Below the pieces are notes generated by a model. The model searched no databases, was not told the origin of the DNA, and worked only from the letters and a program-made list of their open reading frames with translations. The translations under genes were made by a program, and so were the position numbers. From Bacillus pumilus (GTDB lineage: Bacteria; Bacillota; Bacilli; Bacillales; Bacillaceae): a DNA stretch of 64,000 nt. Location of the stretch: NCBI RefSeq assembly GCF_009937765.1, contig NZ_CP047089.1, forward strand, positions 2,044,272-2,108,271, given 5' to 3'. Of the stretch, positions 15,039-22,755 are shown in pieces. Each line of letters begins with the position of its first letter. The stretch's first letter is position 1.

Positions 15039-16796
15039 ATGTTTTCGGTATTTACAAAATTAGGCTGGTTCTTCAAACAAGAGTGGAGACGTTATACGAT
15101 CGCCATTACGCTCCTGCTCATAGTGAATGTGCTTGAAATGCTACCCCCAAGATATCTTGGGCAGGCAGTTGATGACATTCGTTCTGGTCAATTTACAACT
15201 TCGAGTATGATGTTTTATGTAGCCATTTTTTGCTTGCTAGGTGTTGTCGTCTATACGCTGACCTACTTTTGGATGTATCAGTTATTTGGCGGCGCAAATG
15301 TCATGGAGCGTGTGATGCGCGGGAAGCTCATGCGCCACTTACTTAAGATGACACCCACCTTTTATGAAAAGAAAAAAACCGGTAACTTAATGGCATTAGG
15401 TACAAACGATTTGAATGCTGTAGCTTTAACGACAGGTTTTGGCGTTCTGACATTGGTGGATTCCACTGCTTATATGCTAATGATCTTTTTTACGATGGGA
15501 CTGACGATCAGCTGGAAATTAACATTAATGGCGATCATCCCTATGCCGCTGATGGCGCTTTTGATTGCGTATTATGGCAGTAAGATTCATGATCGCTTTA
15601 CAGTTGCTCAAGATGCATTTGGTGATATGAACGATCGCGTGCTTGAATCGGTCGCAGGCGTCCGGGTCATCCGGTCTTTTGTACAGGAGAAACAAGATGT
15701 CGAACGCTTTCGTGAAATGACAGATGATGTATTTCAAAAAAATATGAGAGTGGCGGTCATTGATTCATTATTTGAGCCGACAGTGAAATTACTTGTCGGT
15801 GTCAGCTACTTAATAGGAATTGGATACGGAGCCTACCTTGTATTCCAAAGCGATTTAACCATTGGTGAGCTTGTCGCTTTTAACGTGTATCTTGGGATGA
15901 TGATCTGGCCAATGTTTGCGATCGGCGAGTTGATTAATATTATGCAAAGAGGAAATGCGTCGTTAGACCGGTTGAATCATACACTCAGCTACAAGCCGGA
16001 TGTTACAGACGCTTCTCAGCCAAAAACGTTACAAGAGCCTGGGGATATTCAGTTTGACCATGTGACATTTAGGTATCCAACTTCCCCTAAAAATAACTTA
16101 ATTGATGTGTCCTTTACCGTTCGAAAGGGACAGACAATCGGAATTACAGGCAAAACAGGAAGCGGAAAAACAACTATTGTAAAACAGCTTCTGCGCCAGT
16201 ATCCAACAGGTGATGGTCAAATCCTGCTATCAGGAGTCCCAATCCAAGAGATCGAATTGGATCAGCTATTTCAATGGATCGGATACGTACCGCAGGATCA
16301 TATTCTTTTTTCTAAAAGTGTAGAAGAAAATATGCGTTTCGGTCATCGAGACGCAAAACAAAATGAATTAGCACAAGCGATCAAAGATGCTTATTTTGAA
16401 AAAGATTTACGCCTTTTGCCAGAGGGACTCGAAACGATGGTCGGAGAAAAAGGTGTGGCGCTATCAGGTGGACAAAAGCAGCGAATTTCCATTGCGCGCG
16501 CTTTATTAATAGATCCCGACATTTTAATACTGGATGATTCCCTTTCTGCGGTAGATGCAAAAACAGAAACCGCTATTTTAGAAAATCTAAGACAAAATCG
16601 TCATGGAAAAACGACGTTTATTACGACTCATCGTCTATCAGCTGTTGAGCATGCGGATCTCATACTTGTTATGGAAGAAGGACGCATCGTCCAAAAGGGA
16701 ACTCACAAAGAGCTCATTCAGCAAGATGGATGGTATAAAGAACAATTTCTGCGTCAGCAGCTGACAAACCAGCTGGAAGGAGGGGATGAGGCATGA
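15039..16796 (+). CDS. bmrC: BmrC, heterodimeric multidrug ABC exporter, degenerate-site half
   Basis: Half of the BmrC/BmrD drug exporter. Six membrane helices (about 1-310) precede the nucleotide-binding domain: Walker A GKTGSGKTT (about 371-379), signature LSGGQKQR (about 474) and Walker B LILDDSLSAVD. The usual catalytic Glu after Walker B is Asp500, the hallmark of the non-hydrolytic composite site in heterodimeric exporters. 585 residues, as in B. subtilis (yheI). The ATGA stop/start overlap with bmrD gives translational coupling. Expression is gated by the bmrB attenuator upstream. SD AAAAGGAGAG. Confidence 0.95.
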   Translation: MFSVFTKLGWFFKQEWRRYTIAITLLLIVNVLEMLPPRYLGQAVDDIRSGQFTTSSMMFYVAIFCLLGVVVYTLTYFWMYQLFGGANVMERVMRGKLMRHLLKMTPTFYEKKKTGNLMALGTNDLNAVALTTGFGVLTLVDSTAYMLMIFFTMGLTISWKLTLMAIIPMPLMALLIAYYGSKIHDRFTVAQDAFGDMNDRVLESVAGVRVIRSFVQEKQDVERFREMTDDVFQKNMRVAVIDSLFEPTVKLLVGVSYLIGIGYGAYLVFQSDLTIGELVAFNVYLGMMIWPMFAIGELINIMQRGNASLDRLNHTLSYKPDVTDASQPKTLQEPGDIQFDHVTFRYPTSPKNNLIDVSFTVRKGQTIGITGKTGSGKTTIVKQLLRQYPTGDGQILLSGVPIQEIELDQLFQWIGYVPQDHILFSKSVEENMRFGHRDAKQNELAQAIKDAYFEKDLRLLPEGLETMVGEKGVALSGGQKQRISIARALLIDPDILILDDSLSAVDAKTETAILENLRQNRHGKTTFITTHRLSAVEHADLILVMEEGRIVQKGTHKELIQQDGWYKEQFLRQQLTNQLEGGDEA

Positions 16797-18805
16797 CAAC
16801 AGGAAGAAGACTCCTTACCTACGCACTCCTTTATAAGAAAGTATTGTCTGTTGCCTTGATCTTTCTCATCATTGCAGTAGGTGCTGAACTGACAGGACCA
16901 TTTATTGGGAAGAAAATGATTGATGATCATATTTTAGGTGTAGAAAAGCCATATGTCGAGGTCAATGAAAAAACAGACAAAACCGTTTATTACCAGGGAA
17001 ATAACTATATACGAACCGATCGATTAGACAGTGATATGGAATCCGGAAAACAAATCAATGTGGTGCAGGTCGGATTTGGTTACTATTTTGTGAATGAGCC
17101 GATTCGATTTGATGGAAACCGAAAGATATCGGGGGATCAGCTTACCATTGAAAATGGAAAAGAGCGCGAGACCTATCAAGTACAGCGTTTATCAAAAGAG
17201 GAAATTTTCTCTTTTTATGAGCCTGAAATTAGTGGTTTGGTGCAGCTTGTTCTATTTTATCTAGGGCTTCTCGTTATTGCGATTTTCTTTCAATATGCGC
17301 AGCATTACTTGCTACAGCGAATAGCCAACCGAATTATTCAAAAAATGAGGGTTGATGTATTTGAGCATATTCAAACACTACCTATTCGGTATTTTGATAA
17401 TTTACCGGCTGGAAAGGTCGTAGCTAGGATTACCAATGACACTGAAACCATTCGTGATTTATATGTGACAGTTCTCGCCAATTTTGTGACGAGTGCGATT
17501 TACATGATTGGGATTTATATTGCCATGTTTTTATTAAATGTGAAGCTGGCACTTATTTGTTTGGTGGCGGTACCGATTATTTTCCTATGGTCAATGACCT
17601 ACAGAAAGTTTGCATCGGTTTACAACCACCGCATTCGTTCAATCATTAGTGATATCAATGCCAAGCTAAATGAAGCCATTCAAGGAATGACCATTATTCA
17701 AGCGTTTCGTCATGAAAAAGTGACAAAAGAGGAATTCGATGAGCTGAACAACAATCACTTTCGATATCAGCGAAAGATGCTTCATTTAAATTCACTTCTA
17801 TCACATAACTTGGTTAACCTGCTTCGAAATTTAGCCTACGTGGCACTTATTTGGTATTTTGGCGGTGCGTCTTTAAGTGCTACGGGGATAGTGTCGATTG
17901 GTGTGCTTTATGCGTTTGTCGATTATTTAAATCGATTATTTCAGCCGATTACAGGCATTGTGAACCAATTCTCGAGATTAGAATTAGCACGGGTTTCATC
18001 AGAAAGGGTTTTCAGATTATTGGATGAACCAGGAACAACAGTGGAAGAACCTGTCCATAAGGAAATGGAAGGACACGTTCAGTTCCAAGATGTCACCTTT
18101 GCTTATAATGAAGGGAAGAATGTATTAAAGACCATTACATTCGAGGCCAAAAAAGGCCAGACAGTTGCACTTGTGGGGCATACTGGATCTGGGAAAAGCT
18201 CGATCATGAACTTGCTGCTTCGTTTTTATGACATTCAGCAAGGAGACATTCTCATTGATGGGGAAAGCATTTATCGCCAGTCCCGGCAAACCTTGCGGAA
18301 ACAAATGGGCATCGTACTTCAAGACCCGTATTTATTTTCTGGAACGATTGCATCCAATGTTAGCTTAGGAAATGAAGACATTAAACGAGAAACGATTGAA
18401 TCATCATTAAAACAAGTAGGCGCAGTAGAGTTATTGAAGCACCTACCAGAAGGATTTGATGAACCGGTCGTTGAAAAGGGAAGCACTCTTTCCTCAGGGG
18501 AACGTCAGTTAATTTCATTTGCTCGTGCACTAGCGTACGATCCAGCGATCTTAATTTTAGATGAAGCCACTGCAAACATTGATACAGAAACAGAAGCGAT
18601 CATTCAGCGAGCGCTTGATGTCGTCAAAGAAGGACGAACAACGTTTGTCATTGCTCACCGATTATCTACCATTAAGAAAGCCGATATGATTTTGGTTTTA
18701 GAAAAAGGTGAAATTGTCGAGCGGGGTAGTCATGATCAACTCATGCAGCAAGAAGGGCTATATGCGCAAATGTACGAACTGCAAAAAGGTGCTGTGGCAA
18801 ACTAG
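16793..18805 (+). CDS. bmrD: BmrD, heterodimeric multidrug ABC exporter, catalytic half
   Basis: Partner of BmrC. The first membrane helix (about 14-38) is followed by an extracellular insertion of about 100 residues (about 45-145, charged, YYQGNNYIRTDRLD), then the other five helices and the ATPase domain: Walker A GHTGSGKSS (about 462), canonical Walker B with catalytic Glu591 (LILDEATANID) and a deviant signature LSSGERQ in place of LSGGQ. Together with BmrC this yields one active and one degenerate ATP site. 670 residues (yheH about 673). Ends at a strong terminator. Confidence 0.95.
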   Translation: MTTGRRLLTYALLYKKVLSVALIFLIIAVGAELTGPFIGKKMIDDHILGVEKPYVEVNEKTDKTVYYQGNNYIRTDRLDSDMESGKQINVVQVGFGYYFVNEPIRFDGNRKISGDQLTIENGKERETYQVQRLSKEEIFSFYEPEISGLVQLVLFYLGLLVIAIFFQYAQHYLLQRIANRIIQKMRVDVFEHIQTLPIRYFDNLPAGKVVARITNDTETIRDLYVTVLANFVTSAIYMIGIYIAMFLLNVKLALICLVAVPIIFLWSMTYRKFASVYNHRIRSIISDINAKLNEAIQGMTIIQAFRHEKVTKEEFDELNNNHFRYQRKMLHLNSLLSHNLVNLLRNLAYVALIWYFGGASLSATGIVSIGVLYAFVDYLNRLFQPITGIVNQFSRLELARVSSERVFRLLDEPGTTVEEPVHKEMEGHVQFQDVTFAYNEGKNVLKTITFEAKKGQTVALVGHTGSGKSSIMNLLLRFYDIQQGDILIDGESIYRQSRQTLRKQMGIVLQDPYLFSGTIASNVSLGNEDIKRETIESSLKQVGAVELLKHLPEGFDEPVVEKGSTLSSGERQLISFARALAYDPAILILDEATANIDTETEAIIQRALDVVKEGRTTFVIAHRLSTIKKADMILVLEKGEIVERGSHDQLMQQEGLYAQMYELQKGAVAN

Positions 18806-18819
18806 ATGATGAATCACAA

Positions 18820-18850
18820 AAAAGAGCCTCACATTGAATGAGGCTCTTTT
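18820..18850. terminator. Terminator after bmrD
   Basis: 11-bp stem AAAAGAGCCTC (18820-18830)/GAGGCTCTTTT (18840-18850); symmetric enough to serve yheG on the other strand. Confidence 0.88.
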
Positions 18851-18910
18851 GATTTGCATAAAAAAGGCGAGGATTCGTTTTTGACCTCGGTCTTTACTCG
18901 TTATGAATCA

Positions 18911-19528
18911 TTAGTAGGCAATACCGACGCGTTGATGTACAAATTCCTTCGAATTTAACTGCTGATATAAAAAGTGTGCGGTGTCTTCAACTGAAATTTT
19001 CTTTCCATCTATAGGGAGAAAATCTTTCTCATAGCGATATGACCGTGTCACTTCTCCATCTGGTAAATAGGTTGGACAAATAATGGTCCAATCTAAATCA
19101 GTCGATTGAAGGAGTTCAAACGCTTTGGCATGCTCCTTAGCTGCTCGGGAAGTGGTCCGCTTTGATTCATTTGTTTCAAAACGGTAAAGCTCCGGCTGCT
19201 GCCTTGCTTTTAAAATGCCTGCCGTACCTATTGTAATAATTCGTGATGTATTTGATTGCTTCATGGCTTGTACGATATGCTCCATTGAAACAGATAATGT
19301 ATCATCACCATCTGTCGATAGACAGCTCACAACAATATCTGCTCCTTTGATTGTCTCAAGCACATCATCTCGATTTCTTGAATTGCCGGTGACTTGAAAC
19401 ATACCCGCAAGCATTTCTTCTCGGTTTGTCCGAATCAATGAACGAACTATGTAACGATCATCTACTTGAATGAAACGAAGAAATGCTTGTCCTACACGTC
19501 CATGAGCACCGAAAAGAGCTATTTTCAT
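18911..19528 (-). CDS. yheG: NAD(P)-binding atypical short-chain reductase-like protein YheG
   Basis: Rossmann-fold protein of 205 residues with the dinucleotide motif GAHGRVGQAF (about 7-16), a DIVVSCLS strand and an IITIGTAGI segment, as in the NmrA/atypical SDR group that includes YheG. Substrate unknown; such proteins act as NAD(P)H-dependent reductases or redox sensors. The open frame runs 18 codons further upstream, but GGAGGG sits just before ATG 19528 (MKIALFGAHG), which matches the usual start of the family. Confidence 0.85.
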   Translation of the reverse strand: MKIALFGAHGRVGQAFLRFIQVDDRYIVRSLIRTNREEMLAGMFQVTGNSRNRDDVLETIKGADIVVSCLSTDGDDTLSVSMEHIVQAMKQSNTSRIITIGTAGILKARQQPELYRFETNESKRTTSRAAKEHAKAFELLQSTDLDWTIICPTYLPDGEVTRSYRYEKDFLPIDGKKISVEDTAHFLYQQLNSKEFVHQRVGIAY

Positions 19529-19585
19529 CTGTTCGATCCCTCCACTACATACTATAAGTGAAAAGAACCGAAAATGGTACAACTT

Positions 19586-19702
19586 TTATGTGATGCTTTT
19601 TTTATAAAGGTGAAAGGACCGAATGCTATGAGCATATTCACATAATAGAGAGATACCTACGAATTGTAGAAGTTCAAAGTTCATACCGGAAATAATGTCC
19701 AT
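19586..19702 (-). CDS. yheF: YheF-like small protein
   Basis: 38-residue ORF beginning MDIISGMNFELLQF with a strong AAAGGAG SD eight bases upstream, between yheG and sspB where B. subtilis has the about 41-residue YheF. One short hydrophobic stretch (about 10-24) and a basic tail. The frame is open further upstream, but only this ATG has an SD. Function unknown; the neighbourhood suggests a sporulation gene. Confidence 0.6.
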   Translation of the reverse strand: MDIISGMNFELLQFVGISLLCEYAHSIRSFHLYKKSIT

Positions 19703-19762
19703 GAAGATCCGCTCCTTTCTACTACATGATATGAGATGGAAAGGAGGTTGGTGAGGGATAAT

Positions 19763-19797
19763 AACAAAAAAAGAAGACACCTTAAGAGGTGCCTTCT
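19763..19797 (-). terminator. Terminator of sspB
   Basis: AGAAG-CACCT stem with one mismatch (19770-19797) and, on the minus strand, a T run from the A run at 19765-19772. Confidence 0.8.
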
Positions 19798-19814
19798 ATG
19801 ATCCAAATATGAAA

Positions 19815-20018
19815 TTAAGCTTTTGTTCCACCCATGTGTTGTTGAGCGTAAGACACAAGACGTTTTGTGATTTCTCCACCAACTGAACCGTTAGCGCGAG
19901 CTGTAGTTTCTGCTCCAAGGTTAACGCCAAATTCAGAAGCGATTTCGTATTTCATTTGATCGATTGCTTGCTCTGCTCCAGGAACTAGTAATTGATTTGA
20001 ACTATTAGAATTAGCCAT
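19815..20018 (-). CDS. sspB: Small acid-soluble spore protein, alpha/beta type (SspB)
   Basis: 67-residue DNA-binding spore protein that coats and protects DNA in the forespore and is degraded at germination as an amino-acid source. The germination-protease recognition site EIASEFGV (about 26-33) and the second conserved block GEITKRLV (about 47-54) are exact for the family. Transcribed alone: a sigma-G-type promoter lies at 20141-20169 and its 5' leader carries a tRNA-like cloverleaf (20053-20116) that ends 26 nt before the AAAAAGGAGA SD. In B. subtilis sspB is followed upstream by yheE; here yxkF-msmX intervene. Confidence 0.96.
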   Translation of the reverse strand: MANSNSSNQLLVPGAEQAIDQMKYEIASEFGVNLGAETTARANGSVGGEITKRLVSYAQQHMGGTKA

Positions 20019-20052
20019 GATGTGAATCTCCTTTTTGTATATGATTTTTTTA

Positions 20053-20116
20053 TGGTTGGGTTTGCTGGAGTCGCACCAGCGAAATGATCAAGTCATTTGC
20101 CACTTGGCGAAACCCA
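20053..20116 (-). ncRNA. tRNA-like cloverleaf with CCA end in the sspB leader
   Basis: Read on the minus strand, 64 nt fold into a complete cloverleaf with all 20 pairs Watson-Crick. Acceptor 7 bp (TGGGTTT 20116-20110/AAACCCA 20063-20057), D stem 3 bp with a 4-nt loop (20108-20099), anticodon stem 5 bp with a 7-nt loop (20098-20082, TTG at positions 34-36), T stem 5 bp with a 7-nt loop TGCGACT (20080-20064), discriminator A and encoded CCA (20055-20053). The one-base variable loop, short D loop, C33 and G55 argue against a normal tRNA. GCCAAG in the D arm, TTG and the TGGG/CCCA ends recall tRNA-Gln. Confidence 0.7.
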
Positions 20117-20140
20117 ATGCAGTAACTTCTTTGTACTAAG

Positions 20141-20169
20141 TATTATGGTGATTTTCATAAAAAACATAC
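20141..20169 (-). promoter_or_regulatory. Sigma-G promoter of sspB
   Basis: GTATG (20169-20165), 17-nt spacer, CATAATA (20147-20141) on the minus strand match the forespore sigma-G consensus (GHATR and CATNHTA). Transcription would begin near 20134, so the tRNA-like element is in the mRNA leader. Confidence 0.7.
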
Positions 20170-20201
20170 GAGAAAAGGACATGGTAAATGTTGTTCAACA
20201 T

Positions 20202-20234
20202 GCAAAAAAACCATCACTCAATCATGAGTGATGG
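20202..20234 (-). terminator. Terminator of msmX
   Basis: 10-bp perfect stem CCATCACTCA/TGAGTGATGG (20211-20220 with 20225-20234) ending in a T run on the minus strand. Confidence 0.9.
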
Positions 20235-20250
20235 CACTGCATATATTTCT

Positions 20251-21357
20251 TTATTCAGCGGAACGAATGCGGAGCTCCGTATCCGAGTCAAAGAAGTGGG
20301 CTTTGTTCATATCGATGGCAAGAGGTATAGATTGTCCAGCCTGAACATCGGTACGAGAATCAACACGTGCAATAAAAGATTGACCATCGAGAGAAGAGTA
20401 AAGCATCGTTTCTGCTCCCATTAATTCAGCAACTTCTACGCTCGCATTGATCTTTGTGCCCTCAGATGCTTCTATAAACACGGGTTCATCATGAAAATCT
20501 TCTGGTCTGATTCCAAGGATGATCTCTTTTCCGATATAACCTTGGCTGCGTAATACCTTCATCTTTCCTTCTGGTACACGTATATGCGTTTTTCCAACTG
20601 CAATGGCACCGTCAGAGAGCTTTCCTGTGAAAAAATTCATCGCAGGAGAGCCAATGAATCCACCTACAAATACATTCTCTGGATTTTCATATACATCCTT
20701 CGGCGCTCCAACCTGCTGAATAAAGCCATCTTTCATTACGACAAGACGAGTAGCCATTGTCATTGCTTCAGTCTGATCATGTGTGACATAGATAAATGTC
20801 GTTTGCAGACGTTGATGAAGCTTAGATATTTCAGCACGCATTTGAACGCGAAGTTTTGCATCTAAATTAGAAAGCGGCTCATCCAAAAGAAAGACCTTTG
20901 CATCACGCACAATTGCTCTACCGAGTGCAACACGTTGTCTTTGACCGCCGGACAGCGCTTTTGGTTTCCTGTCTAAATATTGCTCAAGCCCTAATATTTT
21001 AGCGGCATTTCGAACCCGCTCATCAATTTCTGATTTCGGGAATTTTCGCAACTTTAATCCAAAAGCCATATTATCGTATACATTCATGTGAGGATATAAT
21101 GCGTAATTTTGGAAAACCATTGCGATATCCCGGTCTTTTGGTGCTACATCATTCATCCGTTTTCCATCTAAAAGAAAATCCCCTTGTGAAATCTCTTCAA
21201 GCCCTGCAATCATGCGAAGGGTTGTTGATTTTCCGCAACCAGATGGACCAACAAACACAATAAATTCTTTATCTTCTATATGTAGATTAAAGTTGTCTAC
21301 TGCTGTTACCTTGTTATCGTACACTTTATAAATTTGATTAAGCATCATTTCAGCCAT
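20251..21357 (-). CDS. msmX: MsmX, multi-sugar ABC importer ATPase
   Basis: Shared ATPase energising several sugar ABC importers (maltodextrin, arabino-oligosaccharides, galactan, pectin fragments in B. subtilis). Walker A GPSGCGKST (about 37-45), Q loop, signature LSGGQRQR (about 134-141), Walker B VFLLDEPLSNLD (about 153-164), switch His in THDQ, and a C-terminal OB-type regulatory domain (about 235-368). 368 residues from ATG 21357, which has GGAGG nine bases ahead. A cre-like sequence lies just upstream. In B. subtilis yxkF-msmX is at a distant locus; here the pair is inserted between sspB and yheE. Confidence 0.93.
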   Translation of the reverse strand: MAEMMLNQIYKVYDNKVTAVDNFNLHIEDKEFIVFVGPSGCGKSTTLRMIAGLEEISQGDFLLDGKRMNDVAPKDRDIAMVFQNYALYPHMNVYDNMAFGLKLRKFPKSEIDERVRNAAKILGLEQYLDRKPKALSGGQRQRVALGRAIVRDAKVFLLDEPLSNLDAKLRVQMRAEISKLHQRLQTTFIYVTHDQTEAMTMATRLVVMKDGFIQQVGAPKDVYENPENVFVGGFIGSPAMNFFTGKLSDGAIAVGKTHIRVPEGKMKVLRSQGYIGKEIILGIRPEDFHDEPVFIEASEGTKINASVEVAELMGAETMLYSSLDGQSFIARVDSRTDVQAGQSIPLAIDMNKAHFFDSDTELRIRSAE

Positions 21358-21382
21358 AGATGATAACCTCCCCATTCATTTA

Positions 21383-21397
21383 TTGAAAGCGCTTCAC
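21383..21397. promoter_or_regulatory. cre-like site upstream of msmX
   Basis: TTGAAAGCGCTTCAC has one complete CcpA half-site (TGAAAGCG) but lacks one base of the second half of the TGWNANCGNTNWCA consensus. It lies about 25 bp before the msmX start and could mediate carbon catabolite control. Confidence 0.45.
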
Positions 21398-21496
21398 TTG
21401 TATATAAAGTGTATAAAATGGGGAAGTGTCTGTAAATGGACAACGTGCACAACATCTCATTTTCATTTTTGGGCAGGGTGCTCATGTCACTGATTG

Positions 21497-22372
21497 TTAT
21501 GAAACGTCGAGAAGATTCATCATAAAATAAACAGCAGATGCTTCTGGAAAATGTCGTATATCAATTGCTGTGCGCTCAATAAATTTATCGATTCGATATT
21601 GAAGGCTGTTTCTGTGAACATATAAAGCTTTTGCTGCCTTAGATGCATTTAAGTTACATTGCATATAAGTCATGAGGGTACGGTAAACATCCCGATCAAG
21701 AATCGCCTCTTTAAAAGCATCTGAAATGGCATGAGAGAGGATGGGTTCATCGTAACGCAACAGTGAGGGCAGACATTGATAAAATGTGCTAATCCCTGAC
21801 CTAACCTTGCCTCGCTGCATATGGTCCAACACAAGCTGCTGTTCATTTAACAATTTCTTCTGTAAATGTTCATTTGGCAAATGGAGCTGTCCTTGTAAAA
21901 AGACTGAGTCTGTTAAAAAGTCACTTGTAATGGCTAGAGACAAATCATATAGCAGTTCTAACTGACTGTTTTCTGATGTAGCGTTTGTTTGAATCAGCAT
22001 CGCTGTATCAGCGCCTGTCCAAATGAAATGAGTATGTTCGAGGCTGTGGACCACAGCCTCTTTTATTTGCTGCCTTTGTTCAGCTTGATGGGACATTTTA
22101 AAATAATACACACGGACGGGGTGCTGTACAGTTAGTGATGTGTTATCGAATAGATAGCTGTACCATTTTTGTTCATCCTCAGTTTGCTTTGTATGAGATA
22201 GATCAATTGGTGTAAGGAAAGTATTGAGAAGAATTATTTCTCTTGCTGTAAGCTTTGATTTGTCTACTCCAAATAATTCGCCTTCGTCTGTTTGATACCA
22301 AAGAATTTGATGATCATTTGTAGGGGAGCTGATGATATGCTCTCCGTAAACATGCTTTAATTTTTCTAACAT
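21497..22372 (-). CDS. yxkF: PucR/CdaR-type transcriptional regulator YxkF
   Basis: 291-residue regulator with a C-terminal PucR-type helix-turn-helix at about 240-285 (YMQCNLNASKAAKALYVHRN, then SLQYRIDKF). The N-terminal two thirds show no recognised sensor fold. Adjacent and upstream of msmX on the same strand (about 120 bp apart), the same pairing as yxkF-msmX of B. subtilis, so it probably modulates sugar uptake; this role is inferred. It ends before a cre-like site and msmX promoter region. yheE follows upstream after 20 bp. Confidence 0.8.
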   Translation of the reverse strand: MLEKLKHVYGEHIISSPTNDHQILWYQTDEGELFGVDKSKLTAREIILLNTFLTPIDLSHTKQTEDEQKWYSYLFDNTSLTVQHPVRVYYFKMSHQAEQRQQIKEAVVHSLEHTHFIWTGADTAMLIQTNATSENSQLELLYDLSLAITSDFLTDSVFLQGQLHLPNEHLQKKLLNEQQLVLDHMQRGKVRSGISTFYQCLPSLLRYDEPILSHAISDAFKEAILDRDVYRTLMTYMQCNLNASKAAKALYVHRNSLQYRIDKFIERTAIDIRHFPEASAVYFMMNLLDVS

Positions 22373-22392
22373 GGCGAAGCTCCTTAAACAGT

Positions 22393-22602
22393 TTAATCAT
22401 AGACATGGAACAGCATTAATTCGTGGATTTCTTCTTTTAAGGTTGGTTCGACTTCATGGGGCGGAAGCTGAGAGCCCCATTCAATATCACCTGTTTTGTG
22501 GTAGATACCTTCGTAGTGTGCACCATTGTGAAAAAAGGATATTTTCCACCCTGGCAATTGTGCTTTTTTAAAGAGAGGTTTCCATTGAAAATGAGAAATC
22601 AT
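22393..22602 (-). CDS. yheE: YheE, conserved small protein
   Basis: 69-residue soluble protein (MISHFQWKPLFKKAQLPGW start) with a GWKISFFHNGAHYEGIYHKTG beta-rich centre and an acidic, helical C-terminus. It matches the position and length of B. subtilis YheE (about 72). Family function unknown; the neighbours sspB and yheD/yheC suggest a sporulation context. No paralogue in the window. Confidence 0.75.
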   Translation of the reverse strand: MISHFQWKPLFKKAQLPGWKISFFHNGAHYEGIYHKTGDIEWGSQLPPHEVEPTLKEEIHELMLFHVYD

Positions 22603-22755
22603 ATCATTATTGCCTCCTTGCTTTTATTGATGAACCAATAAATAAACACGACAATACGGAAACAACCTTGAACTTGATTTTATTGTATCTCATCTGATGA
22701 AAAGAGCATAGGAAAAGCATAGATTTCATAACATCATCATTTAAAACAAAAACAG

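Noticed and set aside
20053-20116. A functional tRNA-Gln gene
   Set aside because: Only 64 nt, D loop of four bases, no base 26, one-base variable loop, C33 and G55 instead of U; kept as a tRNA-like leader element instead.
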